From: Bacillus benzoevorans | Lineage (GTDB): Bacteria; Bacillota; Bacilli; Bacillales; Cytobacillaceae | DNA: 64,000 nt | Direction: 5' to 3' | Assembly: GCF_014207535.1 (NCBI RefSeq) | Contig: NZ_JACHGK010000002.1 | Location: forward strand, 372,001 to 436,000 | Shown here: positions 24,740 through 34,088 of the stretch, one piece after another | How the letters are laid out: the number at the start of each line of letters is the position of its first letter | Position numbering within the stretch: position 1 is the stretch's first letter | Notes under the pieces: model-generated | The model's input: the letters and a program-made list of their open reading frames with translations, nothing else | Told to the model about the DNA's origin: nothing | Database searches by the model: none | Made by a program: the position numbers and the translations under genes

Positions 24740-25522
24740 TTAAATCTCAACAATTCTTTCCGGGTGAGTATAGATATTTAAACGGTTTTCTCGAATAAAC
24801 CCAACAGCTGTTATGCCTAATTCGTCGGCTAGTTCAAGGGCCAGAGAGGTGGGAGCTGATTTCGATAAAATAATTCCTACGCCAATTTTGGACACTTTCA
24901 ACAAGACCTCAGAAGAAATCCTTCCACTAAAGACAATCACCTTATCTTTTAAAGAAATTCGATTCTTAAGACAATGTCCATAAATTTTATCCAATGCATT
25001 ATGACGCCCAATATCCGAGCGAACGATGACAACCCCTTCCTTTGTACACAGTGCCGCATTATGTAAACCCCCGGTAAGAAGGAACTCAGCGGAGCAGGTT
25101 TGCATTTTTTCCATCAAAGAAAGACATTGCTGCACAGAAATCATCGTTCTTGTCATAATCGTTTTTGCCGTTTTTACATCATTATAAAGAAATAATTGCC
25201 TGCTTTTCCCGCAGCAAGAACCTAAATACCTTTTCGTTAGGTCCTTGTTAAGAATGGGACTCTTCTTTACTAACTCGACATAGGCAAACCCTTTGCTATA
25301 ATCGATAGAGAGCGATTCAATTTGATCTAGGCTTCGAATAAACCCTTCGGAGGCCAGAATGCCGATGACCAGTTCCTTAAGGTTTCCCGGAGAGCAAACT
25401 AAAGTTAATAGTTCCTCCCCGTTCACCCAAACCGTCAGTGGATATTCCACCGCGATATCATCATTACTTTCATCAAAATTCTCACTATAAAATTTTATGA
25501 CCTTTGCCTTCCTTAAATTCAT
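24740..25522 (-). CDS. fdhD: Formate dehydrogenase accessory sulfurtransferase FdhD
   Basis: A 260-residue FdhD. It passes sulfur from a cysteine desulfurase to the molybdenum cofactor of formate dehydrogenase. LGSCCGKS contains the catalytic Cys pair, followed by TGGLHNAALC, RSDIGRHNALDKIYG and FSGRISSEVLLKV, all family signatures. ATG 25522 follows TAGGAGG; the frame extends eight codons further. It is the last gene of the fdh operon, just before a strong terminator. Confidence 0.95.
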   Translation of the reverse strand: MNLRKAKVIKFYSENFDESNDDIAVEYPLTVWVNGEELLTLVCSPGNLKELVIGILASEGFIRSLDQIESLSIDYSKGFAYVELVKKSPILNKDLTKRYLGSCCGKSRQLFLYNDVKTAKTIMTRTMISVQQCLSLMEKMQTCSAEFLLTGGLHNAALCTKEGVVIVRSDIGRHNALDKIYGHCLKNRISLKDKVIVFSGRISSEVLLKVSKIGVGIILSKSAPTSLALELADELGITAVGFIRENRLNIYTHPERIVEI

Positions 25523-25634
25523 TGGAGAGATCCTCCTAAAAGTCATTCTTTTCCTATTTTCAACAGAATAGATCCCGTATTGGTCTGTCTAAGAAGATTA
25601 CCAGACATAGAAACAAACGAGTTCCTCTCCTTAA

Positions 25635-25751
25635 TCATTGCAATCGATCATTTGTGCATTCAGGACATACATCCAAAATCTCCATTTCCAGTTTATCCTC
25701 TTCCTCGTCTAATTCCTCACGTCGTCCACAGATTTCACAGACTCTTGGCAT
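25635..25751 (-). CDS. 38-residue CxxC-CxxC putative zinc-ribbon protein
   Basis: A short frame starting MPRVCEICGRREELDEEE after AAGGAGGGG, with a second CPEC pair near its C-terminus. Two CxxC knuckles separated by an acidic segment suggest one bound zinc. It sits between the Cys-less HMA gene and fdhD in the fdh operon and was missed by length-filtered gene calling. The good ribosome binding site and operon spacing support it. A metal-handling or accessory function in cofactor insertion is possible. Confidence 0.68.
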   Translation of the reverse strand: MPRVCEICGRREELDEEEDKLEMEILDVCPECTNDRLQ

Positions 25752-25763
25752 TGGGTCCCCTCC

Positions 25764-25988
25764 TTATGTTTGTCCATCTTCGATAACGGAAGCCTCAAAA
25801 CCACAATCCTTCACTGCCTGCTCAAAGTCAATGAAGGACGCGGCGTTTTCATCAAAAGTAACCATTGCTTCACCCTTTTCGTGGTTCAGCTTAATATTTC
25901 GAACACCCCATACATCATGAAGCGCTTGAATGATTTGTTCCTCATTTGTTTTGTTCAAATTTGCGATTGCCATTGTACGTGTAATCAA
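25764..25988 (-). CDS. HMA-like small protein lacking the CxxC motif
   Basis: A 74-residue protein of the heavy-metal-associated ferredoxin-like fold: VRNIKLNHEKGEAMVTFDENAASFIDFEQAVKDCGFEASV follows the CopZ pattern. The metal-binding MxCxxC loop near the N-terminus is replaced by NLNKTNEEQ, so it cannot bind Cu(I) in the usual way. TTG 25988 follows GGTGGTGAA; ATG 25973 is an alternative. It lies between DUF1641 and the CxxC protein in the fdh operon, so it may act as a protein-interaction module for the dehydrogenase. Confidence 0.7.
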   Translation of the reverse strand: MITRTMAIANLNKTNEEQIIQALHDVWGVRNIKLNHEKGEAMVTFDENAASFIDFEQAVKDCGFEASVIEDGQT

Positions 25989-26009
25989 ATCGAATGTTCA
26001 CCACCTGTT

Positions 26010-26501
26010 TCATGCATTTGGTCCTTTGTCCACTTCTTGCCCCACTCCGTTTAAAAACCCTAACATTGACGTAATCACCGTATTGACTTTAGGGTCGCGG
26101 ATGGATCTCATCATTCCCCAAATTCCGATATGTTCATTTTTCTCAACTGATTCTGAAAACTCATCCATGCCTTTCCGCAGGGCACTTAATAGCACTTTCA
26201 TTTGATCCGGATTTATCGAACCTAAAAACTCAATGATATTGAAAGCATTTTTAATGGTGTTATGCATACTAGGCTGGTTGATTTGTTCAAGGGCAATGGC
26301 TCCGATTTTTTCACGTGTTCTTAGAGCCCCTTTGAACATATCTAGTACTCCAGTCTGTTTCAGTTCTCCTAAGATTTCCATACTTGTCGTGATTGCTTCA
26401 CGATTTTCACTGACCAGTTTTATAATCGCAAATAAATCCTCTGATTGCTTTTCTTGGGACGTTACCTTACTTTCTTCAATTTGCTTGATCGCTTTGGCCA
26501 T
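26010..26501 (-). CDS. DUF1641 protein, formate dehydrogenase partner
   Basis: A 163-residue helical protein of the DUF1641 family (like B. subtilis YrhD/YjgD). It overlaps the 3' end of the formate dehydrogenase gene by 26 bases. The GALRTREKIGAIALEQINQPSMHNTIKNAF and MRSIRDPKVNTVITSMLGFLNGVG segments are typical. It is consistently found directly after cytosolic fdh alpha subunits in Bacilli, and a subunit or assembly role is likely. Confidence 0.9.
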   Translation of the reverse strand: MAKAIKQIEESKVTSQEKQSEDLFAIIKLVSENREAITTSMEILGELKQTGVLDMFKGALRTREKIGAIALEQINQPSMHNTIKNAFNIIEFLGSINPDQMKVLLSALRKGMDEFSESVEKNEHIGIWGMMRSIRDPKVNTVITSMLGFLNGVGQEVDKGPNA

Positions 26502-29466
26502 CGAAAAGCCCCTCTCTCTCTACCAATTCCGGGATCGGGGTGAAATCCGGTCGATTCCATTTTTTATCCGTTTCAACCCCAATATGCGGCTGCGGGTTTC
26601 CAAATCTAAAATTATGATGCGGCAATGGTGAGTCACCGTCTCGTTCGAGGACTTCCATTTTCACCTGCATTTCCTTGTAATTTGGCGTATGCGTAACTTT
26701 ATCATGATAACTGCTTGTCAGTTTATTGACCGCGGACTTCCCTGCCATTGAATTCATTGGCAAATACAATTCTTTCCCTTTTACTTGATCCGTTACCCAA
26801 ACACGCACTGTGACTTCTCCATATGGGGAGGTGAGCCGGACAAGAGCACCTGTTTCAATATTTCGTTCTTTCGCCAGCTCAGGGGACACCTCAAGCCAAG
26901 GATGAGGCACTTTATAGGTAATTCCCTCAGAGCGATAGGTTAAATTGCCTTCATGAAAATGTTCTAACAGTCGCCCGTTGTTTAGATGAAGATCATACTC
27001 TTCTCCTGCTTCAAAAGGAGGGGTCCAATCGACTTTGAAGAGACGGGCCTTTCCATCAGGAAACTTGAACTTTTCCTTATATAATAACGGCGTGTCTGTC
27101 CCGTCCTGTTCAACCGGCCAGACCTGGCTGTTCCATCCTTCCAGACGTTCATAGCTTACCCCTGCAAAGAATGGTGTAAGCGCTGCCACTTCATCCATGA
27201 GTTCTCCGGGATGAGTATAATTCCAATCGGCGCCAAGTTTATTGGCTAACATCTGAAAAATTTCCCAATCCGGCTTACTCTCACCTAGCGGTTCAAACAC
27301 TCGATTAAACTTTTGGATACGCCGTTCAGTATTCGTAAATGTTCCTTCTTTTTCCAGGCTTGGAGCAGCCGGTAAAACAACGTCAGCAAATTGTGCCGTT
27401 TTGGAGAAGAAGATATCTTGCACAACAAAGAACTCAAGTTTCTCGAATGCAGCCTGAACATGATTAATATTAGAATCAACCAGACCCATTTCTTCTCCAA
27501 ATAAATACATCGCTTTCACCTTCCCTGCATGAATCGCTTCTACAATTTGGTGATTATTCAGTCCCGGTTTTTTCGGTATCTCTGTCCCCCACGCTTGTTC
27601 GAAGCGCCCGCGAACCTCATCGTTTTCAATGGGTTGATAGCCTGGCAGCCAGTTTGGCATAGTGCCAAAATCACTAGCACCCTGTACATTATTATGACCC
27701 CGTAAAGGATACGCACCAGCGCCGGGTTTTCCAAAGTTTCCTGTAATTAATAGAAGGTTGGCGATCGCCGTACTTCCGTCTGTCCCGCCTATGTGCTGGG
27801 TGATCCCCATTGCCCATAGAATACACGTTCCTTTTGCTTCATGAATCATAGTCGCAATCGATATGAGCGTCTCCTTTGACAGTCCTGTGATTTCCTCTGC
27901 ATAATCAAGCGTAAACTTTTCTAGTGAAGCAATATATTCCTCTACTTGATTGACACGGTTCTGTAAAAATTCTTTATCTTCCCAACCTTGGTCCACAATA
28001 TATTTCGTTACAGCAGAAAGCCAGACGAGGTCTGTTCCAGGCTTAGGGTGAATATGAAGATCTGCTCTGTCTGCTAAATCATTTTTTCGTAAATCCGCCA
28101 CAATCAGTTTCTGCCCGTTTAGTTTATGCGCTCTTCTAATTCTTGTTGATAAAACGGGATGTGACTCAGCGGGATTAGCCCCGACGACAATGATTAAGTC
28201 GGAACTCGCGATATCTTCCATTGTTCCTGAATCTCCGCCAATTCCAACTGTCCGCATGAGTCCGGTTGATGCAGGGGTCTGGCAATACCTTGAGCAATTA
28301 TCAACATTATTTGATTTAAAAATCGACCTTGCCAGTTTTTGAAATAAATAATTTTCTTCATTTGAACATTTGGAGGAAGCAATGAAGCCAAGGGATTCGG
28401 CTCCATTTTCTTCTTTTATTTTCAAGAGCTTCTCTGCAATAAGGGTCATAGCCTCATTCCAGGTTGCTTCAACAAACTTATCCCCTTTTCGAATTAACGG
28501 TTTTGTTAATCGATCCTCACTGTTTACGAAATCCCAGCCAAATTTCCCTTTGACACAGGTAGAAATCCCGTTCACAGGTGCATGAGGCTGCGGTTGAATC
28601 CTTAGAATTTCCCGATCCTTTGTCCATACCTCGAAACTGCATCCTACTCCACAATAAGTACAGACCGTTTTTGTCCGTTTGATTCGGTCCTCACGCATCG
28701 TTGATTCCACGTTTGAAATCATGAAAATCTGTTTATACCCCGGCTCCACTTCTTTCGTTAAATCGATCATTGGCTCGAGGATTTTATTAGGAATTCCAGT
28801 CATATACCCCGCTTTGCCAAGCATCGATTTTTCCATCAATGCGTTGCAAGGACAAGCCGTTACACAGTGACCGCATGAAACACATGAAGATTCATTAATC
28901 GGAACATCATTGTCCCAAATCACTCGCGGCCGTTCACGTTTCCAATCAATACTTAACACTTCACTAACCTGTAAGTCCTGACAAGCCTCTACACAAAGAC
29001 CGCATAAAATACATTGGTCGGGCTCATAACGATAAAACGGATTTGAGTTATCAGGAGGATAAGGCTTTGGAGTAAATTCATATTTTTGATGATCGAGCTG
29101 TAAATGCTCGGCTGTATTATGGACCACGCAGTTACCATTGTTATTATCACAAACGGTACAGTAAAGTTCATGATTTTTGAGAATTCGTGACATTCCCTCC
29201 AACTGTGCTGCTTTGGCCTTATCCGAAGCAGCAGATATTTGCATATTAGGCTCCGCTTTTGTAGCGCAAGAGCGAACCAATTCTCCATTTACCTCAACAT
29301 AGCATGTATCACAGGTTTGAATAACCCCAACACCTAAATCAGGCTGGGAGGAACAAATGCCAGGTAAAAAGGTATCCTGATCCCTTGCCGCTTCAAAGAT
29401 TGATTGCCCCGGTTTTGCGGCAATCTCCTTGCCATCAAGGAAAATTGTAAAATGTTGATTATCCAT
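26476..29466 (-). CDS. Formate dehydrogenase alpha subunit, FdhF-type with NuoG-like N-terminus
   Basis: A 996-residue molybdopterin oxidoreductase. The N-terminus has a 2Fe-2S domain (GICSSQPDLGVGVIQTCDTC), a His/Cys cluster loop (HELYCTVCDNNNGNC) and two 4Fe-4S motifs (CILCGLCVEAC, CVSCGHCVTACPC). The catalytic domain begins with CTYCGVGCSFEV. The active-site residue is Cys in DNCSRYCQTPAS, so no selenocysteine is needed. ATG 29466 has AGGTGA 8 bases before it. No NAD-binding beta subunit is present, so the electron acceptor is unclear. It matches B. subtilis YrhE/YjgC in layout. Confidence 0.94.
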   Translation of the reverse strand: MDNQHFTIFLDGKEIAAKPGQSIFEAARDQDTFLPGICSSQPDLGVGVIQTCDTCYVEVNGELVRSCATKAEPNMQISAASDKAKAAQLEGMSRILKNHELYCTVCDNNNGNCVVHNTAEHLQLDHQKYEFTPKPYPPDNSNPFYRYEPDQCILCGLCVEACQDLQVSEVLSIDWKRERPRVIWDNDVPINESSCVSCGHCVTACPCNALMEKSMLGKAGYMTGIPNKILEPMIDLTKEVEPGYKQIFMISNVESTMREDRIKRTKTVCTYCGVGCSFEVWTKDREILRIQPQPHAPVNGISTCVKGKFGWDFVNSEDRLTKPLIRKGDKFVEATWNEAMTLIAEKLLKIKEENGAESLGFIASSKCSNEENYLFQKLARSIFKSNNVDNCSRYCQTPASTGLMRTVGIGGDSGTMEDIASSDLIIVVGANPAESHPVLSTRIRRAHKLNGQKLIVADLRKNDLADRADLHIHPKPGTDLVWLSAVTKYIVDQGWEDKEFLQNRVNQVEEYIASLEKFTLDYAEEITGLSKETLISIATMIHEAKGTCILWAMGITQHIGGTDGSTAIANLLLITGNFGKPGAGAYPLRGHNNVQGASDFGTMPNWLPGYQPIENDEVRGRFEQAWGTEIPKKPGLNNHQIVEAIHAGKVKAMYLFGEEMGLVDSNINHVQAAFEKLEFFVVQDIFFSKTAQFADVVLPAAPSLEKEGTFTNTERRIQKFNRVFEPLGESKPDWEIFQMLANKLGADWNYTHPGELMDEVAALTPFFAGVSYERLEGWNSQVWPVEQDGTDTPLLYKEKFKFPDGKARLFKVDWTPPFEAGEEYDLHLNNGRLLEHFHEGNLTYRSEGITYKVPHPWLEVSPELAKERNIETGALVRLTSPYGEVTVRVWVTDQVKGKELYLPMNSMAGKSAVNKLTSSYHDKVTHTPNYKEMQVKMEVLERDGDSPLPHHNFRFGNPQPHIGVETDKKWNRPDFTPIPELVEREGLFDGQSDQAN

Positions 29467-29549
29467 CTCTCCACTCACCTACTCCCAATAATAATTAAGC
29501 TTAAGAGTAGTATTTGCAAAAAAAGGATAAATATGAAAGGGATACTTGG

Positions 29550-29597
29550 AAACATCGGGACGGTTCTTGCGTTTCCATAATTTTTTCCAATCTGAAG
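29550..29597. repeat. Dispersed GGGGACGGTTCTC repeat, copy f
   Basis: AACATCGGGACGGTTCTTGC then GTTTCCATAATTTTTTCC, a diverged copy between the fdh operon promoter and the HD-domain gene. A different GGGTCAGACC...GTCCC hairpin-like sequence follows near 29616-29635. Confidence 0.55.
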
Positions 29598-29652
29598 TTT
29601 CTGGTGGAGGGAATTGGGGTCAGACCTTTGTCCCAAAGCGACAAGAAGATCT

Positions 29653-30207
29653 TTAAAGTAAATCTAATGAGCCAAATACCTCTATTATGGTATTCTCTAA
29701 TTCACCAATAAGCTTGAAGTCCTTTTTTCTTAAAGTTAATTCTTTTACTACACTGGTATAATACCAATGCTGCTGCCTTTTTCCCCGGTTAAAGCGACTC
29801 CAGATTTCCTCTCCATGGTGAAGATAATCCTCCTGAATTGATTTCAAGTTATGCAGTTTGTCTGCTGTGATCACTTGTATTTCTTCGACAGATGCCGTTT
29901 TCAACCGATTAATCGTATGCTGTTTGCGGATTTCCCAAGGCAGACTCTTATCGTGCTCAGAAGCAGCAGCAACCAGGTCGGCTACCTTGCTCCCAAATCG
30001 CTGTGATAATTCTTCGTATGTAATGGGGGTGTCTTCAAGTACGTCATGCAAAATGCCGGCCGCAATCACCTCTTCGCTGCAGTTCGCTTTTTGCAAAAGC
30101 ATCCCAACTGCAAATGGATGGGTTATATATGGAATATTCGTCGCTTTTCTTGTTTGGTCCTTATGAGCGATTGCCGCAAATTTAATGGCCTGATCAATGA
30201 GATTCAT
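29653..30207 (-). CDS. HD-domain phosphohydrolase, SpoT-hydrolase-like
   Basis: A 184-residue stand-alone HD domain like the (p)ppGpp hydrolase MESH1/SAH group. KDQTRKATNIPYITHPFAVGMLL, the HD pair in AGILHDVLEDTPIT and TADKLHNLKSI are the conserved blocks. ATG 30207 follows GAGGAGG at 6 bases. No synthetase domain is present. Hydrolysis of an alarmone or related nucleotide is likely; the exact substrate is open. Confidence 0.85.
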   Translation of the reverse strand: MNLIDQAIKFAAIAHKDQTRKATNIPYITHPFAVGMLLQKANCSEEVIAAGILHDVLEDTPITYEELSQRFGSKVADLVAAASEHDKSLPWEIRKQHTINRLKTASVEEIQVITADKLHNLKSIQEDYLHHGEEIWSRFNRGKRQQHWYYTSVVKELTLRKKDFKLIGELENTIIEVFGSLDLL

Positions 30208-30269
30208 GCGATGCCTCCTCATATTTTAGTCAAGGATGAAACTACAAAAAGGTGCAGGATCCATTCAAT

Positions 30270-30346
30270 TTGAAAAATAGAGTATCCTATTCTCGAACAT
30301 AGAATGGAAGTAATTAGGAAAACAGGAGAACCGTCTCAATGTTTCT
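30270..30346. repeat. Dispersed GGGGACGGTTCTC repeat, copy b
   Basis: TTGAAAAATAGAGTATCC ... ACAGGAGAACCGTCTCAATG, abutting the stop codon of the sulfurtransferase. Confidence 0.7.
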
Positions 30347-31232
30347 ATATTTCGAGTGGTAAGGATAAGTCACTGGTCCATTCCTCCATGGATCCATCAT
30401 AAACAGCTACATTATTTTGGCCGCACTTTTTTAATAGCAGGGCTATCCAGGTTGCCGCAACGGCAAACCCACAATACACTATGACCTTTTTATTTGGATC
30501 CAACACTCCTGCTTTTTCAAAGGTTTGCCGAAGTTTTTCATCAGGATATAGTTCTTTTGTTTCAAAATTTGACAGCAGACCAAAAAAGATATTTACACTT
30601 CCCGGGATATGACCGCTTCTTTCTGTGCTTTTCGGATCCCCGTTATAGCTTTCTTGCGGCAGACTATCAACAATGATCATATTTTCATCAACCAATGCTT
30701 CCTTTACGTCCTCTTTCGTGACAAATAATTCAGTGTTTCTTACACCTGCAAATTTCCCTTGAGGGTAAGAGTTAGAGTGTGAAGTAGTTGACCTTCCTTC
30801 CTCTAACCATTTTATTAAACCACCATCAAGGACAGCTACTTGATCAAAGCCTTCATAACGAAGCTGCCATGCCAGGCGGGAAGCCCAGTAGGATACAGCC
30901 ACAGTGGCGTCATCCGTGATTCCTTGATCATAAACCACTGCATAAGTCCCCTCACCAACACCGAGCTCACGAATATTTTTAATAAATTTCTCTCGAATTG
31001 GATGGGTGAAAGAAAGTTCTGATTCTGTCTCAGAAAAGTCTCCATATAAATCAGCAAAGACCGCTCCCATAATATGTTTTTTCTCATAAGCCTCCCAACC
31101 TGATGAAACATCCATGTACGCTTCATGCAAAGGCGGTCCTAAAAAAGTAGTTGCATCTATGATTCTAAGATTAGGGTCATCTAATCTAGCAGCTAACCAA
31201 TCCGTTGTAACGATTAAAGGAATCCCATTCAC
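30345..31232 (-). CDS. Thiosulfate/3-mercaptopyruvate sulfurtransferase (rhodanese pair)
   Basis: A 295-residue tandem rhodanese protein. The N-terminal inactive domain carries LRIIDATTFLGPP and HIMGAVFADL. The C-terminal domain has GHIPGSVNIFF and the catalytic Cys in VIVYCGFAVAATW. The active loop CGFAVAA differs from the CGSGVTA of mercaptopyruvate and the CRKGVTA of thiosulfate enzymes, so the sulfur donor is uncertain. GTG 31232 follows GAGGAGG. It is near fdhF/fdhD and could supply sulfur, but there is no operon link. Confidence 0.88.
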   Translation of the reverse strand: MNGIPLIVTTDWLAARLDDPNLRIIDATTFLGPPLHEAYMDVSSGWEAYEKKHIMGAVFADLYGDFSETESELSFTHPIREKFIKNIRELGVGEGTYAVVYDQGITDDATVAVSYWASRLAWQLRYEGFDQVAVLDGGLIKWLEEGRSTTSHSNSYPQGKFAGVRNTELFVTKEDVKEALVDENMIIVDSLPQESYNGDPKSTERSGHIPGSVNIFFGLLSNFETKELYPDEKLRQTFEKAGVLDPNKKVIVYCGFAVAATWIALLLKKCGQNNVAVYDGSMEEWTSDLSLPLEI

Positions 31233-31270
31233 CTTAAAACCCTCCTCATCAATAAGTTTGCACGCTCTTA

Positions 31271-31333
31271 TCATTCTCGAACTGTAATCCGGGAAAAGTA
31301 GGGAAACAGGAGAATGAACTCCCCCCTGTTTTA
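31271..31333. repeat. Dispersed GGGGACGGTTCTC repeat, copy c
   Basis: ATTCTCGAACTGTAATCC ... GGGAAACAGGAGAA ... CCCCCCTGTTTTA. On the minus strand its TAAAACAGG provides the TAA stop of the glycosyltransferase gene. Confidence 0.7.
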
Positions 31334-32539
31334 CTGAATCGTCTGCCACAGACGTTCAACAAGTCCTGTCCAAGAATAAATTTTAATGCTATCATAAACT
31401 TCTTTCGGAAGCTCTGCTCTTTCACTAGCACCCTTAATTTGTTTTTTTAAAGCTTCTGCCAGCCGGTCACAATATGCTGGCAGATCATTTTCAACAGGCT
31501 GATCAATGTTCTTTAAGCGAGGCTGTTTGACATACTCTACCCAGCCGCTTTCATTAATCGTTCCGCTTAAATGCTCGATCAGAGCAGGTAACTCATTCAC
31601 GACTACACGCATACCGCAAGCAAGACTTTCTAAAACAACTAAAGGAAGACCTTCATAATAGGATGGCAGGACAAAAATTTCGTGTTTTCGGAAGATCTCT
31701 GCCAATACATCTTGAGTGACAACTCCGCAATAAGTGATGCGCGGATCAGATTCTATTGCTTTTTTTAATCGGTCTACCGCTTCATTATCTCCTGCTCCAT
31801 ATAACTCTAATTTTATATTTCCCTCATCACCCAGTTGATTTTTGAATGTGTCGACTAATTGGAAAACACCTTTACTGTCGGCAATCTTTCCGGCATAGAC
31901 AATGGTAATATCTTTATCTTTAGTTTTTGCTGCAGGAGGATAAAAATTATGTTCGTTAAAGCCGCTTCCCAAAACGTGGATTCGTTTTTCAGGGGCATCA
32001 TAGATTTGTTTAATAGCAGGAATATGCTCTGAACTCAGCGTAAAAATCATATCTAAATCTTTAATGTGTTTCGTATATTGCTCTGCTAATTGAGGATGTT
32101 TTCTGGCCTGACGCAAATCCGTTCCATGGCTGACACCTGTCACTTTTATATCTGTGAACCATTGGCGGATGAGATCGGTTAAAAACCAAAGATGATGAGA
32201 TATTATAAGATCCGGCTTTACATCAGCTACCGCTTGATGGACTGCCGGCTCAAAGGCCTTTTTCCAATTCGCAATCATTTCAGGCGTCATTTCGCCATAA
32301 ATAGTACTTTCATAGGGCATCACATCACTCATTCCCGGAAGCGGAAAATGGCAATATTCATTTGGAAAAACGACTTGGTACTGCTTATCTTTCGGTAAAA
32401 TACCCCATTCAAAATCCGGGTAGTACCCATAAAGACAAGCTTGTTGGGCGCGATTTTCCAGACCTTTAATAAGATTAGTAAAATAAACCCCGCTCCCTGT
32501 TTTACTTGGCAGCTGTGCTTGAATATGTAAAATTCTCAT
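31331..32539 (-). CDS. GT4-family glycosyltransferase
   Basis: A 402-residue GT-B fold enzyme starting MRILHIQAQLPSKTGSGVYFTNL; the ATG is preceded by AAGGAGG. VTGVSHGTDLRQARKHP and the donor-site region ITIVYAGKIADSKGVFQLVD are typical of family 4. EIFVLPSYYEGLPLVVLESLACG holds the E-x7-E motif that binds the sugar nucleotide. The acceptor is unknown; no polysaccharide cluster surrounds it, so it may act on a small molecule or lipid. Confidence 0.88.
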   Translation of the reverse strand: MRILHIQAQLPSKTGSGVYFTNLIKGLENRAQQACLYGYYPDFEWGILPKDKQYQVVFPNEYCHFPLPGMSDVMPYESTIYGEMTPEMIANWKKAFEPAVHQAVADVKPDLIISHHLWFLTDLIRQWFTDIKVTGVSHGTDLRQARKHPQLAEQYTKHIKDLDMIFTLSSEHIPAIKQIYDAPEKRIHVLGSGFNEHNFYPPAAKTKDKDITIVYAGKIADSKGVFQLVDTFKNQLGDEGNIKLELYGAGDNEAVDRLKKAIESDPRITYCGVVTQDVLAEIFRKHEIFVLPSYYEGLPLVVLESLACGMRVVVNELPALIEHLSGTINESGWVEYVKQPRLKNIDQPVENDLPAYCDRLAEALKKQIKGASERAELPKEVYDSIKIYSWTGLVERLWQTIQ

Positions 32540-32837
32540 CATTTCCTCCTTTCTTTCACATGCAATATGAATATTCATTATAAATGACAATGAACTAATT
32601 GTGAAGTTATTAACAAGTAAGATTTTTCCCATTATTCGCCTCATTATCATTCATTAAAAACTGAAGTTTTATTCGAAAATTAAATATTGTAGTAATTATT
32701 ATTACCGTTGCAGCGGCGATGATGATGAACTTTCATATATGACTATAAAGATGGAGATGACTTTGGAAAAACGTGCAAACTATATACGATTTAGATATTA
32801 TCAATCTAATAGTACATAAATAGAATAAAGTGTCATT

Positions 32838-33857
32838 TTATAGTGTTTTTACATTACACCACATTTCCTGTAAAGGTATTCCGTCCAAAATAGCGTGTTC
32901 TATTAGTTCTTCTGCTGAATCGAAGATCTGTGTATTATTTGGTCCTTCAAGCTTCAGCTTATTTTCTTGGTAAATGTGATATACATTCTTTTGGAAAATA
33001 AAACTGACTACCATATATCCACCATTTTCAATACACCGTTTTATATCCCTTTTTAAATCATCAATTGAATAATTGATTTTCTCTATAATCATTTCAGCGT
33101 AACCTTGTACGCCACTATCAGTATCCATCTTGAAAATATCTATAAAACTATGTAAGGTTTCATCGTCTAATTGATACGTTAAGAAGTTCCATACACTGTT
33201 TGCAATTTGGTTTCTGATCTTTATATCAGGATGATTGGCTAATTTTAACAACCCATTACCTAACCATTCTATATCGGATTCCATTTGAGAAAGATAACTT
33301 ATTGCGTCTAATAGTTCATCAACATTATCTTGTTCTATAAGACGTTCAAATGTTTCTTTTGTGTATTCAGGCTTATGAAATTCTTTATCTTCTACAACCT
33401 CGTATTCTACCGTAAATAAATTCTCTGAAAATTCATTGAAGCTATTTGCTATTTTTATGACCTTTGTTTCCTTATCATTATTAACATAAACGATAGGAGG
33501 TTCAGAAGATACATTACGATAATCAAAAGCGAGCCAAGTATGACCATCTCCATTGAATAGAATAAATCCGTCAGGTATTTCCCATTCGTTTAGTAAATAC
33601 TGAGAATCCAGAATACCTGGATTTTTACCGATTCCATAAATATATTCCACTTCAATAAAAGCTTCGCTAAAAAAATCATTATCAAGTATCGGGAAGGCAT
33701 TATAAATAATTTCTCCACCGTTTTGAACTTTAAGAATGTTTACATACGCTTTAGGAAGTTTAATCTTAAAAATATCTTCTGCTTTTTTAATGTCTGCTTC
33801 AGTTAAGGTGTTCAACTTATAAATATCATTGTCTTTTTTCCATATACTATTTCCCAC
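32838..33857 (-). CDS. SUKH (SMI1/KNR4) domain protein
   Basis: A 339-residue protein whose first 150 residues carry the SMI1/KNR4 pattern: ADIKKAEDIFKIKLPKAYVNILKVQNGG, then EIPDGFILFNGDGHTWLAFDYR. The remainder is helical and repeat-like (DVDELLDAISYLSQ, HPDIKIRNQIANSVWNFL). GTG 33857 is preferred after GAGGTG. SUKH proteins often give immunity to contact-dependent or polymorphic toxins. No toxin gene is next to it, so its role is uncertain. The gap 32540-32837 downstream shows no gene. Confidence 0.82.
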   Translation of the reverse strand: MGNSIWKKDNDIYKLNTLTEADIKKAEDIFKIKLPKAYVNILKVQNGGEIIYNAFPILDNDFFSEAFIEVEYIYGIGKNPGILDSQYLLNEWEIPDGFILFNGDGHTWLAFDYRNVSSEPPIVYVNNDKETKVIKIANSFNEFSENLFTVEYEVVEDKEFHKPEYTKETFERLIEQDNVDELLDAISYLSQMESDIEWLGNGLLKLANHPDIKIRNQIANSVWNFLTYQLDDETLHSFIDIFKMDTDSGVQGYAEMIIEKINYSIDDLKRDIKRCIENGGYMVVSFIFQKNVYHIYQENKLKLEGPNNTQIFDSAEELIEHAILDGIPLQEMWCNVKTL

Positions 33858-33999
33858 CAATTTCACCTCGTATTATTACTGCTTGCCCACTGGAAATATT
33901 GTATTGTGTTATAAGTATGTATTTCCCCAACCTGTTCCGTTATCTCATCAGAATATCCCCTCATTTACCTCTTAGGGGAGCAGGAAAATTTTTAAAAAA

Positions 34000-34020
34000 C
34001 GCTATCCAATTAGGATAGCG
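34000..34020 (-). terminator. Terminator of the 266-residue gene
   Basis: CGCTATCC and GGATAGCG form an 8-bp stem followed on the minus strand by six T residues. Confidence 0.82.
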
Positions 34021-34088
34021 CATGAATTTAGTTTGTTCTACTTTGAGTTATACAACTTAAGTATTGTTTATAAAAAATTTCCCGATCA

